Shown here: positions 28,139 to 40,600 of the stretch, piece after piece
How the letters are laid out: each line of letters begins with the position of its first letter
How positions within the stretch are numbered: the first letter of the stretch is position 1
Origin: Gracilaria gracilis
Taxonomy: Eukaryota > Rhodophyta > Florideophyceae > Gracilariales > Gracilariaceae
Assembly (NCBI GenBank): GCA_030374805.1
Contig: JARGSG010000241.1
Coordinates: 310,001-374,000 of the forward strand
Length of the DNA: 64,000 bases
Reading direction: 5' to 3'
Position numbers and translations under genes: made by a program
Notes under the pieces: model-generated
Databases searched by the model: none
Seen by the model: the letters and a program-made list of their open reading frames with translations, nothing else
What the model was told of the DNA's origin: nothing

Positions 28139-28903
28139 AGCTTTGCGTACCGAGTGGCGATATTCGAAAGGAGATTTTATTTGAAAACCACGACATTCCT
28201 TCTTCAGGGCCGATGGGATTCAAGAAAACCTTTCAAAGAGTTTGGAAACATTACTACTGGAAAAATTAAGAATTGAAGTCTTGAAATATACCCAGACCTG
28301 TCAAAGATATCAGTAAATGAAACCAGTTACCAGGAAACCACGAGGACAACTTCACCCCCTTGAATCCCCTCCAAAAAGTTGGTCTCATATCATTTTGGGT
28401 TTTACTATAGCATTACCTTAGCTAAGACTAAGTCCAGAGACGGTACCATTTACGTTGTTGTAGATCGTCTCTCGAAACTGATACGCATAATTTCTACAAC
28501 TCAGAATGTAACAGCTGTTGAAACAGCTAGGCTTTACTTAGATAATGTTTACCGTCATTACGGACTGTCCGAAACCTTATTTTGCGATAGAGACTCAATA
28601 TTTATGAGCAAGTTCTTGAAGTAAATATTCCGACTACTTGAAAGAAAGCTTCGGCCATCATCAGCGTATCATTCCTAAACCGGTGGACAAACGGAAGTTA
28701 TCAACAAGAAGATTGAGGGAATGATTAGATGTTTTTTCAACCTCAAACAGAATAACTGGAATGAACATCTGGTTCAATTCCAAGCTGCGTACAACTCTTC
28801 CATGAACTCGATGACAACATTCACGCCATTCTTCCTAACATATGGAGAAAACCCCAGAAATATTCCTGTCGATACAATAATTACCCAAAATCAAGCCGTT
28901 TAG
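28139..28903 (+). pseudogene. Integrase of the second element
   Basis: A zinc-binding-like region at about 28139-28310 reads VPSGDIRKEILFENHDIPSS and KTFQRVWKHYYWKN, with the second His and one Cys replaced. The core is at 28379-28624, with the pattern IYVVVDRLSKLIRIIS, ETARLYLDNVYRHYGLSETL, then FCDRDSIFMSKFLK carrying the second catalytic Asp. The catalytic Glu lies in TGGQTEVINKKIEGMI (about 28680-28730), followed by WNEHLVQFQAAYNSS and FTPFFLTYGENPRN to 28903. Stops separate the blocks. It belongs to the same element as the upstream RT and RNase H. Confidence 0.75.
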
Positions 28904-29738
28904 GGCTATGAGGTCTATAGCTATAGGAGAAGTGGTATGTTCGTACTGGGTATTGCGCACATGATTCAATTGTTTAGCGATGAAAAGCAAGCTGAGGATA
29001 TGCTATCAGACGTTTTGTATAAGCCGTGAAAGGCTTGCCACATGAGCTTTTGCAAACATAGTCGCAAATGCGTGGTAATAGTGTGATGCAGCAACGTAAA
29101 TTTGGTCCTGCAACCTACGATAATGACCAGTTGCTCAACAGCAAACTAGTTCCCCACGTGTCACGACTACTATTTACCTCGCGATTGGGAGTTTTATGGA
29201 GAGTATAGGAAATAGAAGCATTCTGATTACAGATACCGTCAAAGTACCTTGTTAAACTTGGTGTGATCCTTTTACTTTCTGTCACCACAAAAAGTCATAT
29301 CGTTCAAGTAGGAAGCAAATGCCTTGCAAATATCAAATGATTAAGAGGTCATATGGAAAAAAACCGCGTATTCTATGACGTCACCCTCTTGATCCACAAG
29401 AAACATGTTTTCCACGTGTAACCATCATCATTGCATTCGAGATTGGCAACTTTTATTGAGCGACATTGATATTGGAGCATTCCATTTACGGTTCCCCTCC
29501 AAAGCAAATATTCATTATGGTGTCATCCTGGCCGGTTCTGTGATCATATTATCAGCATGGTTCAATTACGAATTATATATACGGCCAGGGTCGCCGACAT
29601 GCGTGCGCTAATGAATAGAACTTTGTCCGTTACCATTTGAGAGCATTTTAGTCATGCGCAGCAAACTGGTATTCTGCGAAAAACCGCCAGCATTTAAATT
29701 GCAATATGTCACACGGTGAAACGGGGCAGTTGAATCAC
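28904..29738. other. No gene supported
   Basis: About 830 bp with only short open frames (68 codons at 29405-29611) and no motif. It may contain the 3' end of the preceding element. Confidence 0.5.
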
Positions 29739-30599
29739 TTAAATTTCGGAACTACGAAGGGTAATGCCATTAGAAAGTGGTACAGCGCGTGCTAGTGAAG
29801 GTTTGACAGGCGTTAAATTATATTGGACCTTTCCATATTCAAAATTCGTTATCTCCTGATGAGCCTGATTGAGGTGAGCTGGTTGCAATTCGCTCTCCTG
29901 CGCGACTCTAGGCCCGCATTGCTGTAGGTGGGTGGACAGATCCGTGACGGCTTTGTCTACCTGTTTGGTTATGAACATGTGACGCATCACCAGAGTTAAT
30001 GCACAGATTCCCCAGCTTTTATGCTGTGTTAACAATTTCCAAAGACGTCTAGTGAATAAACTATAGAAATCTCCACACTATTCTTTAGCGATTCTTAAAG
30101 CGACCAAAAGCATGTTTCATATGATCTCGATGCGAAAAAAAAGCAGAAATTGCACCCATCTTGAAAGCGATACGTCATCAATCCCGGTGTTAGGGTGATA
30201 GTAAATCTCGTATACATGTAGACCTCATCCTCCGCTATCCAAAATCCACTCTGGAAACATTCCCTTTCCAGATATCGTTCTATATTTGAATGCGCCAGTG
30301 CTATACTATCCCCAGCAGATCCAATACACACCGCATACGAAGCGATGAAACCGTATCTTTTGTCCAAGAGGTACTGAAGGGAAACGCCGAATCCGCCCTT
30401 GCGTGCGAAGATCAGCCGATTTCTTGAGCTCCTTAGAAGTCTTATGCAGATATATCAACGTCCCAACTAGAGCACCAACACACCCAGGCAGTAACTTGAA
30501 GCTACGACGATAGATGGCGAGCTCGGTGGTTCTTCGTTTGTAAGCAAGTACTTTCTTTTTCGAAGTGAGACCCTCAAACATGAGAACTAGACCACACAC
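29739..30599 (-). pseudogene. DDE_Tnp_4-type transposase relic
   Basis: Three overlapping minus frames read as one decayed transposase. 30599-30306 has FKLLPGCVGALVGTLIYLHK, which corresponds to the 'LPG.VGA.DGT.V.I.KPS' motif, but the catalytic Asp is Val. 30367-30095 has CIGSAGDSIALAHSNIERYL and GFWIAEDEVYMYTRFTITLT, the second motif with an Asp in AEDEVY, then a degraded YRFQDGCNFCFFFASRSYET where the Glu-containing 'A..IE..FG' is expected. 30035-29739 may hold the C-terminus. It is a family different from the intact Harbinger at 22096-23307, resembling a group widespread in oomycetes and fungi. It cannot be active: one catalytic residue is substituted and the frame is broken. Confidence 0.6.
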
Positions 30600-31410
30600 A
30601 ATTAATGCCTCACGGAAAACGGAGTAACATGACGACCTACCAGGACCTTAAGAAAACATTGAATCCAAATAGTTCTCCTCCGTTATAAAGCGTAGAACGA
30701 TGCCCAGTTTTTTAGTGGCCTCGAATGCGCACCCATTGAGATGCGCTTCCTGCTCTTCATTCTGTTGTTCTTCATTGATCTGAGAGAGAAAAGGATGAAG
30801 CTATGCAAGGAATGAATAAAGTGTTGCTCGTGATTCACGGTAGCATGAGCAAGATTATAAGTCGCTAAGACTTTGGTTGACTCCCCAGAACTTTCTGCGT
30901 TTGCGTTGAATACGAATCAATATAGTTCTAGAACGGAGTAAAGGCAATGGGTGAGGCTGAAAGAGCTCTAGAGTGGTTGATTGTTCTTCTTTTTCGCTTA
31001 TTCATTGGCTGCATGTTAAGTATTCTGGGAGATCGCTTGATACGATGCACTAAGCCGCCCCGTGGTCGTAACATCGGCGTTGAATTACGAATTTTCAGCA
31101 ATTTCGTCTTGCGAGATCGTAACGCTGGCGCTGCCTCTGGTTCAAGCCTCACACTTTTTCAAGCGATGTAGCTGATCTACTTACCCAAATTAGAATAGCA
31201 AAAGCTATTGAACGCTGGCCCTAATTGGGGTACTGTTCTGCACATTCGGAATATCTCACTGTACTGTTAGACAGTTGTGGTGTTTCTGCCCTACAATTCC
31301 CAGTTTGAATCCTGTCCATCCAATTCTTTTATCGTGCCTGCCGCAGACCGGCATGAAGAGGGTTTGGCTGGGCAGGCGCGTCTTGAACATGTAGGAGGCA
31401 GATAAAAAGC
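30600..31410. other. No gene supported
   Basis: About 800 bp with short frames on both strands (74 codons each at 30928-31152 minus and 30947-31171 plus, mirror images of each other). It may include the N-terminal part of the transposase relic, but nothing is recognisable. Confidence 0.4.
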
Positions 31411-32745
31411 GTGGCGCGCTTGCCTCGAAATCTCCCATCTACAGTAATACAAGCTTTTATGGTGGCGTATCCATTATCATCTTATCACTTGAAGATGACC
31501 AATACGAACTCCCGTGTCTGGTTTGAGAGAATGGCGTTTTCCAACGTCGTCAGGTTCTTCTTTGACTTCAGAAATGCCGTCATGCGTCAGAAACCTGGCG
31601 AGGAGAGGGCGGTTCATCTTCTCTGCCACCTTGAACGCAGAACATTCGATAACTACTACACAAACTTCTCTCGTGCCGGTTCACTAGTTCAGGTGATCAG
31701 TAACTACTCTGTTGTGAAGGCGAAGCCATTCGCAAAATTCGCTGACGCCTCGAACCCAGAAGAAGATATTCAAGAAGCCGTGGCTGGCCGTTTGAATCCA
31801 AAAGACATCATGGGCTCGCTAGCAAAGTGAAATTAGCTTAAAAAGCGGGTTGGTTTCAATGACACCGCTTCATTTGGGCTGCTTCGAAAAGCCGTTGCGG
31901 GCATCCCGGACACGGCGCAGATTGTAATGTATCGTGCGCCCAGTACCTATCCTGCTCTGAAGAAGGCCTTCGTCGGGTTTTGGATAGGCCGTAAGTTTTT
32001 CTTCTCCAACAATGGGTAGCCTTCATCAAGTGACCATGTCCAATGTCCGTTCAGAAAGTTCAAACAGTAAAAGGGCAAGGTCTACTTGCACACCAAGCGT
32101 TTGGCTGTGTTTTCGCTGTTCGTCAAGAAGATGTTTGAGTGTGCTGGACCTAACTCTGGGGCACAAGGTAGCAAGAACTCGGTTTACAGTTACTGCAAGA
32201 AGACTGGGGACCGTGTGAGGCGCTGTCTCGTTAATCCACACCAAGGAACTCGTTGCTTTAGTTATGGTAAGAGGGGTGATGCGAAAACCGCGTGTTGGTC
32301 AACCGGTAAGAAAGCGAACTCACATTCTGTAGCCTTCAGCAGAACGAATCCCGAATATTCAGCCCAAGAGAAGTTGAAGAACCAAGACAGTCAGGAGCCA
32401 GTGGCTGTCGTCCTTGAAAGTAACAGGGTTAGGGAAATTGTGGCTGCCAAAAAGAGGAATGCGGACGGTCAGTCACTCCCGAATCAGTTACATAGAGAGT
32501 CATGTACATTGATGTCCGTGCGAAAAACAGGCTTCCATCTCTGCACTCATTGGAAAAGAAGAGAACGAGGAAGAATGTCAGAAATGGCGGGGGGACGAAG
32601 AAGCCCTCGCAAGGTCTCCAAGATCCCGTTGGATAGTACAATGTGCTGGCAGAGCCGGCAACGGCTCCTTGTGACCAATCCTTCGAAAGATTATTGCGTG
32701 GTGACGCATAGGAAGCTAAGAAGCTCCAGGACGGCTCCTCTTTGA
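31411..32745 (+). pseudogene. Gag and zinc-knuckle region of the third element
   Basis: The first frame (31411-31830) has FERMAFSNVVRFFFDFRNAV and AVHLLCHLERRTFDNYYTNF, a capsid-like helical domain, ending AVAGRLNPKDIMGSLAK. Similar protein-like sequence continues in other frames to about 32000 (for example ALKKAFVGFWIG). Frame 32086-32745 contains two degenerate CCHC knuckles: YSYCKKTGDRVRRC, in which His is Asp, and CFSYGKRGDAKTACW, in which a Cys and the His are replaced. The rest of that frame is basic and low-complexity. Gag would assemble the particle and the knuckles bind RNA. The loss of zinc ligands marks a pseudogene. Confidence 0.6.
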
Positions 32746-32830
32746 AAGCATGCCATTGAGTTATGCTTCCATATTGTACGTATCCAAGGTCCCACGCCGG
32801 TTGACGTTCAAGCTGTATTGACTGTATAGA

Positions 32831-33067
32831 TTGGATACCAACGCTAGATTGGACACAGGTGCAGTCCCGATTCATATGATCAGGTCAGTATGTGATCAAT
32901 TGATGCTAACTAAAGAGCCTACACCCAAGAAAGTGGCGTTAGCAGATGATACTGCCACCACCACGGTGCTGGGTATCCGGAAAAACGTACCGGTCGCTTT
33001 TGGTCACCTGATGATCTTTTTCGAATTGCAAGTCGTACAAAACACCCCGTTCAAAGTTATTGTTTGA
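32831..33067 (+). pseudogene. Protease of the third element
   Basis: Frame MDTNARLDTGAVPIHMIRSV contains an intact active-site D-T-G, followed by KKVALADDTATTTVLGI and PVAFGHLMIFFELQVVQNTP, the expected beta-strand pattern. The frame ends at a TGA just after FKVIV, where ILG-x-D should follow. The region 33068-33430 is in broken frames (for example MYNEPMVLDGTQLDCEDFTF) and leads to RT. Confidence 0.6.
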
Positions 33068-33442
33068 CACCCCACGGTGATACGCTTCCAGAGGCAGCTG
33101 AACTTCATCCGTCTGCAAGTGAATCCTACTTTTTCGAGATAAAGAAGTTCTGGTACCGATGTACAACGAGCCCATGGTCCTTGATGGGACTCAATTGGAC
33201 TGCGAAGATTTCACTTTTGCTGACGAGTTTGGTAAGGATGGCTTTTCAGGTAACACAGTTTCTTTTCCTATCGGTTTTAGGGGGGACAAATCGGAAAGAG
33301 AGCGAAAATATGTGTATGACAACGTAGACAAGGATCCATACGAACCCGATCTAGAGAAGTTCGATTGCGCCAAGAGAAGTCTGCCGGGGACGAAGAAAGC
33401 GATCGGTAAACCTAGCTGGTCCCAAACCTGAAAGATCTTCCC

Positions 33443-34313
33443 TTGGGTGAGCAGGGAGAGATGACAGACGCATTAAAAGAGACAGATATCATTGCGCGGT
33501 ACATCAGTGGTTTCCAGCAGGCAGATGTCTCCGTTATGCAATCTTTCGAGTTGATGGATCATACCCCAATTCACAAGCGCGTTTTTGAGATGCACCCTAA
33601 GCATAATTTTACCTCAAGAAGGAAGTGGAAGAGGTCTTGGAGTCTGGAATAATCACCCTTTCGCCTTCGAGCTGGTTCTTCCCGGTGGTGATGGCACCCA
33701 TGAAAGATGGAAGACCAAAGTTTTGCGTGGACTATCTTCAACCGAACCGGCTTATGAAACCCGACCGTTGGCAGCTGCCCAACGTTTTAGAGATTTTAGA
33801 CGACCTTGCTGTGTCGAAGTTGTTCACCACCCTGATCTTTTACGCCGGTTACTGGCAGCTGCAGACGTCGGAAGCGAATAAAGAGATTACGACATCTCCT
33901 GTCGCTACATAACTTCCAAGTTTGAAGTGATGCCATTCGGATTGATGAACATGCCGTCATCCTATTAGTTTATGATGGATCAGGTTCTCCGCGGTTCCTC
34001 TTTTGCGATGGTTTATGTGAATGACGACGTAATCTTCCCCAAGGGTCTTCTTCAGGATCTTAAGCACTTTTACCAAGTGTTTGAAAGGATTGAAACCGCA
34101 AATCTAAAAGTGGAAGTGACCAAGTTCAGCTTTGCACAGCGTGTAATTAAGCTGCTGGGTCACGTTATCAATGAAAGTAGTGTAGAGATTGACGAGAAGA
34201 AGATTCTAAGGATTTTGGATGCACTTCCGCTAACGAACAAAACGAAACTAAGGAGCTTTCAGGATCTAGCTGAGTACTACCGGTGGTTCACTAGAAACTT
34301 TCTCCAGAGGTAA
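33443..34313 (+). pseudogene. Reverse transcriptase of the third element
   Basis: 33443-33652 has the pre-RT segment TPIHKRVFEMHPKHN. 33625-33912 carries EEVLESGIITLSPSSWFFPV, DGRPKFCVDYLQPNRLMKPD and FYAGYWQLQTSEANK, the first RT blocks with 'CVDY'. 33972-34313 carries SSFAMVYVNDDVIFPKG, the YxDD region in which the first Asp reads Asn (YVND), then KFSFAQRVIKLLGHVINESS and LRSFQDLAEYYRWFTRNFLQ, the thumb/connection. The conversion of the catalytic Asp and at least two frame changes make it inactive. Confidence 0.8.
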
Positions 34314-34397
34314 ACTATCCGGCAAGCAGCAACCTATATTAAGAGAGCCTTTAAGTGGACAGAAGAGATGAAAGACGAGTTCTACGATCTGAAGTGA

Positions 34398-34685
34398 ATG
34401 CCGAACACGCCATCCGGGCTCGAAAATGTGGAGTTCAAAGCGCGATTTTTAATAGAAACTGACGCCTCTTCCATGGCACTTCAGATATTCTTATCTCGAA
34501 TGAAAGAGAAAGGTAAAGTACACACTATCCCGTTAGCGTCGCGAAAGGTGACAAGTGCGGACAAAATTTACTCCGCATGCAAACCTGAAACGCTAGCGTT
34601 TGTATTTGCACTGAAAAGGTTTCGGACATATTTCTTGTTCAATATACCTTTCAAGTTCCTGGCCGACCATCAGGCGTTGCGTTAG
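34398..34685 (+). pseudogene. RNase H of the third element, ending at the satellite junction
   Basis: A 95-codon frame with FLIETDASSMALQIFLSRMK (first catalytic Asp intact), then HTIPLASRKVTSADKIYSAC, KPETLAFVFALKRFRTYFLF (Glu), and FKFLADHQALR (DH motif). It stops with a TAG at 34683-34685, which also matches the first bases of the satellite-like sequence, so the stop codon itself comes from the junction. The domain lacks its final ADALSR part, which would lie beyond the breakpoint. Confidence 0.75.
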
Positions 34686-37600
34686 TGTATACGTGAACTA
34701 AAGGTGTGGTTACGAGAGTAATGAAAACTAGAGTCCTAGATTTTGGCTCTAGAAGGCAATGGAAGCCAATTGGAAAGTACAGCGATTTTTGTGCTGTTCA
34801 TGTAGTAGATTTTGTTAGTAGTAATTGACATGACGTGTTGCGGTTTTTGGCGAGATGTTTGAGGAGAATGTGGGAAGAGTGTGGGAGGGATCTGAGAGTG
34901 AAGATTGCGTTTTGTGTAATTGAAAATGCAAAAAAGTAATTGAAAAAAGCGAGAAGTACGTTGAAGGGGGTATAACGGTAGAAAATGGGAATGGGAGACG
35001 GTCAGAGAGTAAAAAAACAGGTATCAGAGGTGTAGGGAAGACGGTATTTTCAGTTTTGAGCAGAAAGGAGGTGAAAAACATTCATAGTGGAAAGAATTTG
35101 GGTTTTATTTTGACTAGGGGTTCATAGGTGGAGGTCAGACGAGAAGCCGAAGTGATGGGCGATATGCTTGCCTGTTTTGGGGTTTGTTTGGGGTTTGTTT
35201 TCAACCGATTAATGTGGCTGCAGTGGCGATTGCTGTGGTTGCAAGGTTTTGTGCCTGGAAGGGTTTGCTGGGGATGGAAAGAGATTGGCGTGTATAGAAC
35301 ATACTGAATGGGAATTAGCATAATTGGATTGGTTGATAATCACTGATGGGGTACGTGAAGGTAGCCATGATAGTATTTGGGGGGCTTGTGGTCAGGGTTG
35401 TTTGCATTGTGGTTTTGGTGGTGGCTTGTGCGGGTTATGGTTTCCAATGACCCACTGAACGATTTGGTAGGGTTTCGATAGTGTATATCTACACATAAAG
35501 TGTGTTTCCGACTGTCATGAAATCAAGGGTGCTAGATTTTGGCTCTAGAAGGCAATGGAAGCCAATTGGAAAGTACAGCGATTTTTGTGCTGTTCATGTA
35601 GTAGATTTTGTTAGTAGTAATTGACATGACGTGTTGCGGTTTTTGGCGAGATGTTTGAGGAGAATGTGGGAAGAGTGTGGGAGGGATCTGAGAGTGAAGA
35701 TTGCGTTTTGTGTAATTGAAAATGCAAAAAAGTAATTGAAAAAAGCGAGAAGTACGTTGAAGGGGGTATAACGGTAGAAAATGGGAATGGGAGACGGTCA
35801 GAGAGTAAAAAACAGGTATTAGAGGTGTAGGGAAGACGGTATTTTCAGTTTTGAGCAGAAAGGAGGTGAAAAACATTCATAGTGGAAAGAATTTGGGTTT
35901 TATTTTGACTAGGGGTTCATAGGTGGAGGTCAGACGAGAAGCCGAAGTGATGGGCGATATGCTTGCCTGTTTTGGGGTTTGTTTGGGGTTTGTTTTCAAC
36001 CGATTAATGTGGCTGCAGTGGCGATTGCTGTGGTTGCAAGGTTTTGTGCCCTGGAAGGGTTTGCTGGGGATGGAAAGAGATTGGCGTGTATAGAACATAC
36101 TGAATGGGAATTAGCATAATTGGATTGGTTGATAATCACTGATGGGGTACGTGAAGGTAGCCATGATAGTATTTGGGGGGCTTGTGGTCAGGGTTGTTTG
36201 CATTGTGGTTTTGGTGGTGGCTTGTGCGGGTTATGGTTTCCAATGACCCACTGAACGATTTGGTAGGGTTTCGATAGTGTATATCTACACATAAAGTGTG
36301 TTTCCGACTGTCATGAAATCAAGGGTGCTAGATTTTGGCTCTAGAAGGCAATGGAAGCCAATTGGAAAGTACAGCGATTTTTGTGCTGTTCATGTAGTAG
36401 ATTTTGTTAGTAGTAATTGACATGACGTGTTGCGGTTTTTGGCGAGATGTTTGAGGAGAATGTGGGAAGAGTGTGGGAGGGATCTGAGAGTGAAGATTGC
36501 GTTTTGTGTAATTGAAAATGCAAAAAAGTAATTGAAAAAAGCGAGAAGTACGTTGAAGGGGGTATAACGGTAGAAAATGGGAATGGGAGACGGTCAGAGA
36601 GTAAAAAAACAGGTATCAGAGGTGTAGGGAAGACGGTATTTTCAGTTTTGAGCAGAAAGGAGGTGAAAAACATTCATAGTGGAAAGAATTTGGGTTTTAT
36701 TTTGACTAGGGGTTCATAGGTGGAGGTCAGACGAGAAGCCGAAGTGATGGGCGATATGCTTGCCTTTTTTGGGGTTTGTTTGGGGCTTGTTTTCAACCGA
36801 TTAATGTGGCTGCAGTGGCGATTGCTGTGGTTGCAAGGTTTTGTGCCCTGGAAGGGTTTGCTGGGGATGGAAAGAGATTGGCGTGTATACAACATACTGA
36901 ATGGGAATTAGCATAATTGGATTGGTTGATAATCACTGATGGGGTACGTGAAGGTAGCCATGATAGTATTTGGGGGGCTTGTGGTCAGGGTTGTTTGCAT
37001 TGTGGTTTTGGTGGTGGTTTGTGCGGGTTATGGTTTCCAATGACCCACTGAACGATTTGGTAGGGTTTCGATAGTGTATATCTACACATAAAGTGTGTTT
37101 ACGACTGTCATGAAATCTAGGGTGCTAGATTTTGGCTCTAGAAGGCAATGGAAGCCAATTGGAAAGTACAGCGATTTTTGTGCTGTTCATGTAGTAGATT
37201 TTGTTAGTAGTAATTGACATGACGTGTTGCGGTTTTTGGCGAGATGTTTGAGGAGAATGTGGGAAGAGTGTGGGAGGGATCTGAGAGTGAAGATTGCGTT
37301 TTGTGTAATTGAAAATGCAAAAAAGTAATTGAAAAAAGCGAGAAGTACGTTGAAGGGGGTATAACGGTAGAAAATGGGAATGGGAGACGGTCAGAGAGTA
37401 AAAAACAGGTATTAGAGGTGTAGGGAAGACGGTATTTTCAGTTTTGAGCAGGAAGGAGGTGAAAAACATTCATAGTGGAAAGAATTTGGGTTTTATTTTG
37501 ACTAGGGGTTCATAGGTGGAGGTCAGACGAGAAGCCGAAGTGATGGGCGATATGCTTGCCTTTTTTGGGGTTTGTTTGGGGCTTGTTTTCAACCGATTAA

Positions 37601-40600
37601 TGTGGCTGCAGTGGCGATTGCTGTGGTTGCAAGGTTTTGTGCCCTGGAAGGGTTTGCTGGGGATGGAAAGAGATTGGCGTGTATACAACATACTGAATGG
37701 GAATTAGCATAATTGGATTGGTTGATAATCACTGATGGGGTACGTGAAGGTAGCCATGATAGTATTTGGGGGGGCTTGTGGTCAGGGTTGTTTGCATTGT
37801 GGTTTTGGTGGTGGCTTGTGCGGGTTATGGTTTCCAATGACCCACTGAACGATTTGGTAGGGTTTCGATAGTGTATATCTACACATAAAGTGTGTTTCCG
37901 ACTGTCATGAAATCAAGGGTGCTAGATTTTGGCTCTAGAAGGCAATGGAAGCCAATTGGAAAGTACAGCGATTTTTGTGCTGTTCATGTAGTAGATTTTG
38001 TTAGTAGTAATTGACATGACGTGTTGCGGTTTTTGGCGAGATGTTTGAGGAGAATGTGGGAAGAGTGTGGGAGGGATCTGAGAGTGAAGATTGCGTTTTG
38101 TGTAATTGAAAATGCAAAAAAGTAATTGAAAAAAGCGAGAAGTACGTTGAAGGGGGTATAACGGTAGAAAATGGGAATGGGAGACGGTCAGAGAGTAAAA
38201 AAACAGGTATCAGAGGTGTAGGGAAGACGGTATTTTCAGTTTTGAGCAGAAAGGAGGTGAAAAACATTCATAGTGGAAAGAATTTGGGTTTTATTTTGAC
38301 TAGGGGTTCATAGGTGGAGGTCAGACGAGAAGCCGAAGTGATGGGCGATATGCTTGCCTGTTTTGGGGTTTGTTTGGGGTTTGTTTTCAACCGATTAATG
38401 TGGCTGCAGGTGGCGATTGCTGTGGTTGCAAGGTTTTGTGCCCTGGAAGGGTTTGCTGGGGATGGAGAAGAGATTGGCGTGTATAGAACATACTGAATGG
38501 GAATTAGCATAATTGGATTGGTTGATAATCACTGATGGGGTACGTGAAGGTAGCCATGATAGTCAGTTGGGGGGCTTGTGGTCAGGGTTGTTTGCATTGT
38601 GGTTTTGGTGGTGGGCTTGTGCGGGTTATGGTTTCCAATGACCCACTGAACGATTTGGTAGGGTTTCGATAGTGTATATCTACACATAAAGTGTGTTTCC
38701 GACTGTCATGAAATCAAGGGGTGCTAGATTTTGGCTCTAGAAGGCAATGGAAGCCAATTGGAAAGTACAGCGATTTTTGTGCTGTTCATGTAGTAGATTT
38801 TGTTAGTAGTAATTGACATGACGTGTTGCGGTTTTTGGCGAGATGTTTGAGGAGAATGTGGGAAGAGTGTGGGAGGGATCTGAGAGTGAAGATTGCGTTT
38901 TGTGTAATTGAAAATGCAAAAAAGTAATTGAAAAAAGCTCGAGAAGTACGTTGAAGGGGGTATAACGGTAGAAAATGGGAATGGGAGACGGTCAGAGAGT
39001 AAAAAAACAGGTATCAGAGGTGTAGGGAAGACGGTATTTTCAGTTTTGAGCAGAAAGGAGGTGGAAAAACATTCATAGTGGAAAGAATTTGGGTTTTATT
39101 TTGACTAGGGGTTCATAGGTGGAGGTCAGACGAGAAGCCGAAGTGATGGGCGATATGCTTGCCTGTTTTGGGGTTTGTTTGGGGTTTGTTTTCAACCGAT
39201 TAATGTGGCTGCAGTGGCGATTGCTGTGGTTGCAAGGTTTTGTGCCCTGGAAGGGTTTGCTGGGGATGGAAAGAGATTGGCGTGTATACAACATACTGAA
39301 TGGGAATTAGCATAATTGGATTGGTTGATAATCACTGATGGGGTACGTGAAGGTAGCCATGATAGTATTTGGGGGGCTTGTGGTCAGGGTTGTTTGCATT
39401 GTGGTTTTGGTGGTGGCTTGTGCGGGTTATGGTTTCCAATGACCCACTGAACGATTTGGTAGGGTTTCGATAGTGTATATCTACACATAAAGTGTGTTTC
39501 CGACTGTCATGAAATCAAGGGTGCTAGATTTTGGCTCTAGAAGGCAATGGAAGCCAATTGGAAAGGTACAGCGATTTTTGTGCTGTTCATGTAGTAGATT
39601 TTGTTAGTAGTAATTGACATGACGTGTTGCGGTTTTTGGCGAGATGTTTGAGGAGAATGTGGGAAGAGTGTGGGAGGGATCTGAGAGTGAAGATTGCGTT
39701 TTGTGTAATTGAAAATGCAAAAAAGTAATTGAAAAAAAGCGAGAAGTACGTTGAAGGGGGTATAACGGTAGAAAAATGGGAATGGGAGACGGTCAGAGAG
39801 TAAAAAAACAGGTATCAGAGGTGTAGGGAAGACGGTATTTTCAGTTTTGAGCAGAAAGGAGGTGAAAAACATTCATAGTGGAAAGAATTTGGGTTTTATT
39901 TTGACTAGGGGTTCATAGGTGGAGGTCAGACGAGAAGCCGAAGTGATGGGCGATATGCTTGCCTGTTTTGGGGTTTGTTTGGGGTTTGTTTTCAACCGAT
40001 TAATGTGGCTGCAGTGGCGATTGCTGTGGTTGCAAGGTTTTGTGCCCTGGAAGGGTTTGCTGGGGATGGAAAGAGATTGGCGTGTATACAACATACTGAA
40101 TGGGAATTAGCATAATTGGATTGGTTGATAATCACTGATGGGGTACGTGAAGGTAGCCATGATAGTATTTGGGGGGCTTGTGGTCAGGGTTGTTTGCATT
40201 GTGGTTTTGGTGGTGGCTTGTGCGGGTTATGGTTTCCAATGACCCACTGAACGATTTGGTAGGGTTTCGATAGTGTATATCTACACATAAAGTGTGTTTC
40301 CGACTGTCATGAAATCAAGGGTGCTAGATTTTGGCTCTAGAAGGCAATGGAAGCCAATTGGAAAGTACAGCGATTTTTGTGCTGTTCATGTAGTAGATTT
40401 TGTTAGTAGTAATTGACATGACGTGTTGCGGTTTTTGGCGAGATGTTTGAGGAGAATGTGGGAAGAGTGTGGGAGGGATCTGAGAGTGAAGATTGCGTTT
40501 TGTGTAATTGAAAATGCAAAAAAGTAATTGAAAAAAGCGAGAAGTACGTTGAAGGGGGTATAACGGTAGAAAATGGGAATGGGAGACGGTCAGAGAGTAA

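Larger units (their letters stand above)
25040..28903 (+). mobile_element. Degenerate Ty3/gypsy retrotransposon (second family)
   Basis: Plus-strand modules in the order gag (25040-25628), zinc knuckle (about 25780), protease (26068-26390), reverse transcriptase (26640-27330), RNase H (27500-27930), integrase zinc region and core (28139-28903). Frames change and stops occur in every module. No LTR pair was recognised around it. The gag and pol sequences differ clearly from both other elements in the window. No chromodomain was found after integrase, and the sequence 28904-29738 shows nothing recognisable. Confidence 0.8.
31411..34685 (+). mobile_element. Degenerate Ty3/gypsy retrotransposon (third family), truncated at the satellite
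   Basis: Plus-strand gag (31411-31830), nucleocapsid (32086-32400), protease (32831-33067), reverse transcriptase (33443-34313) and RNase H (34398-34685) in the usual order. Integrase is absent: the RNase H frame stops at its DH-Q-A-L-R motif, and satellite sequence begins at that point. No LTR is seen on the left. It is broken by stops and frameshifts throughout. Confidence 0.8.
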
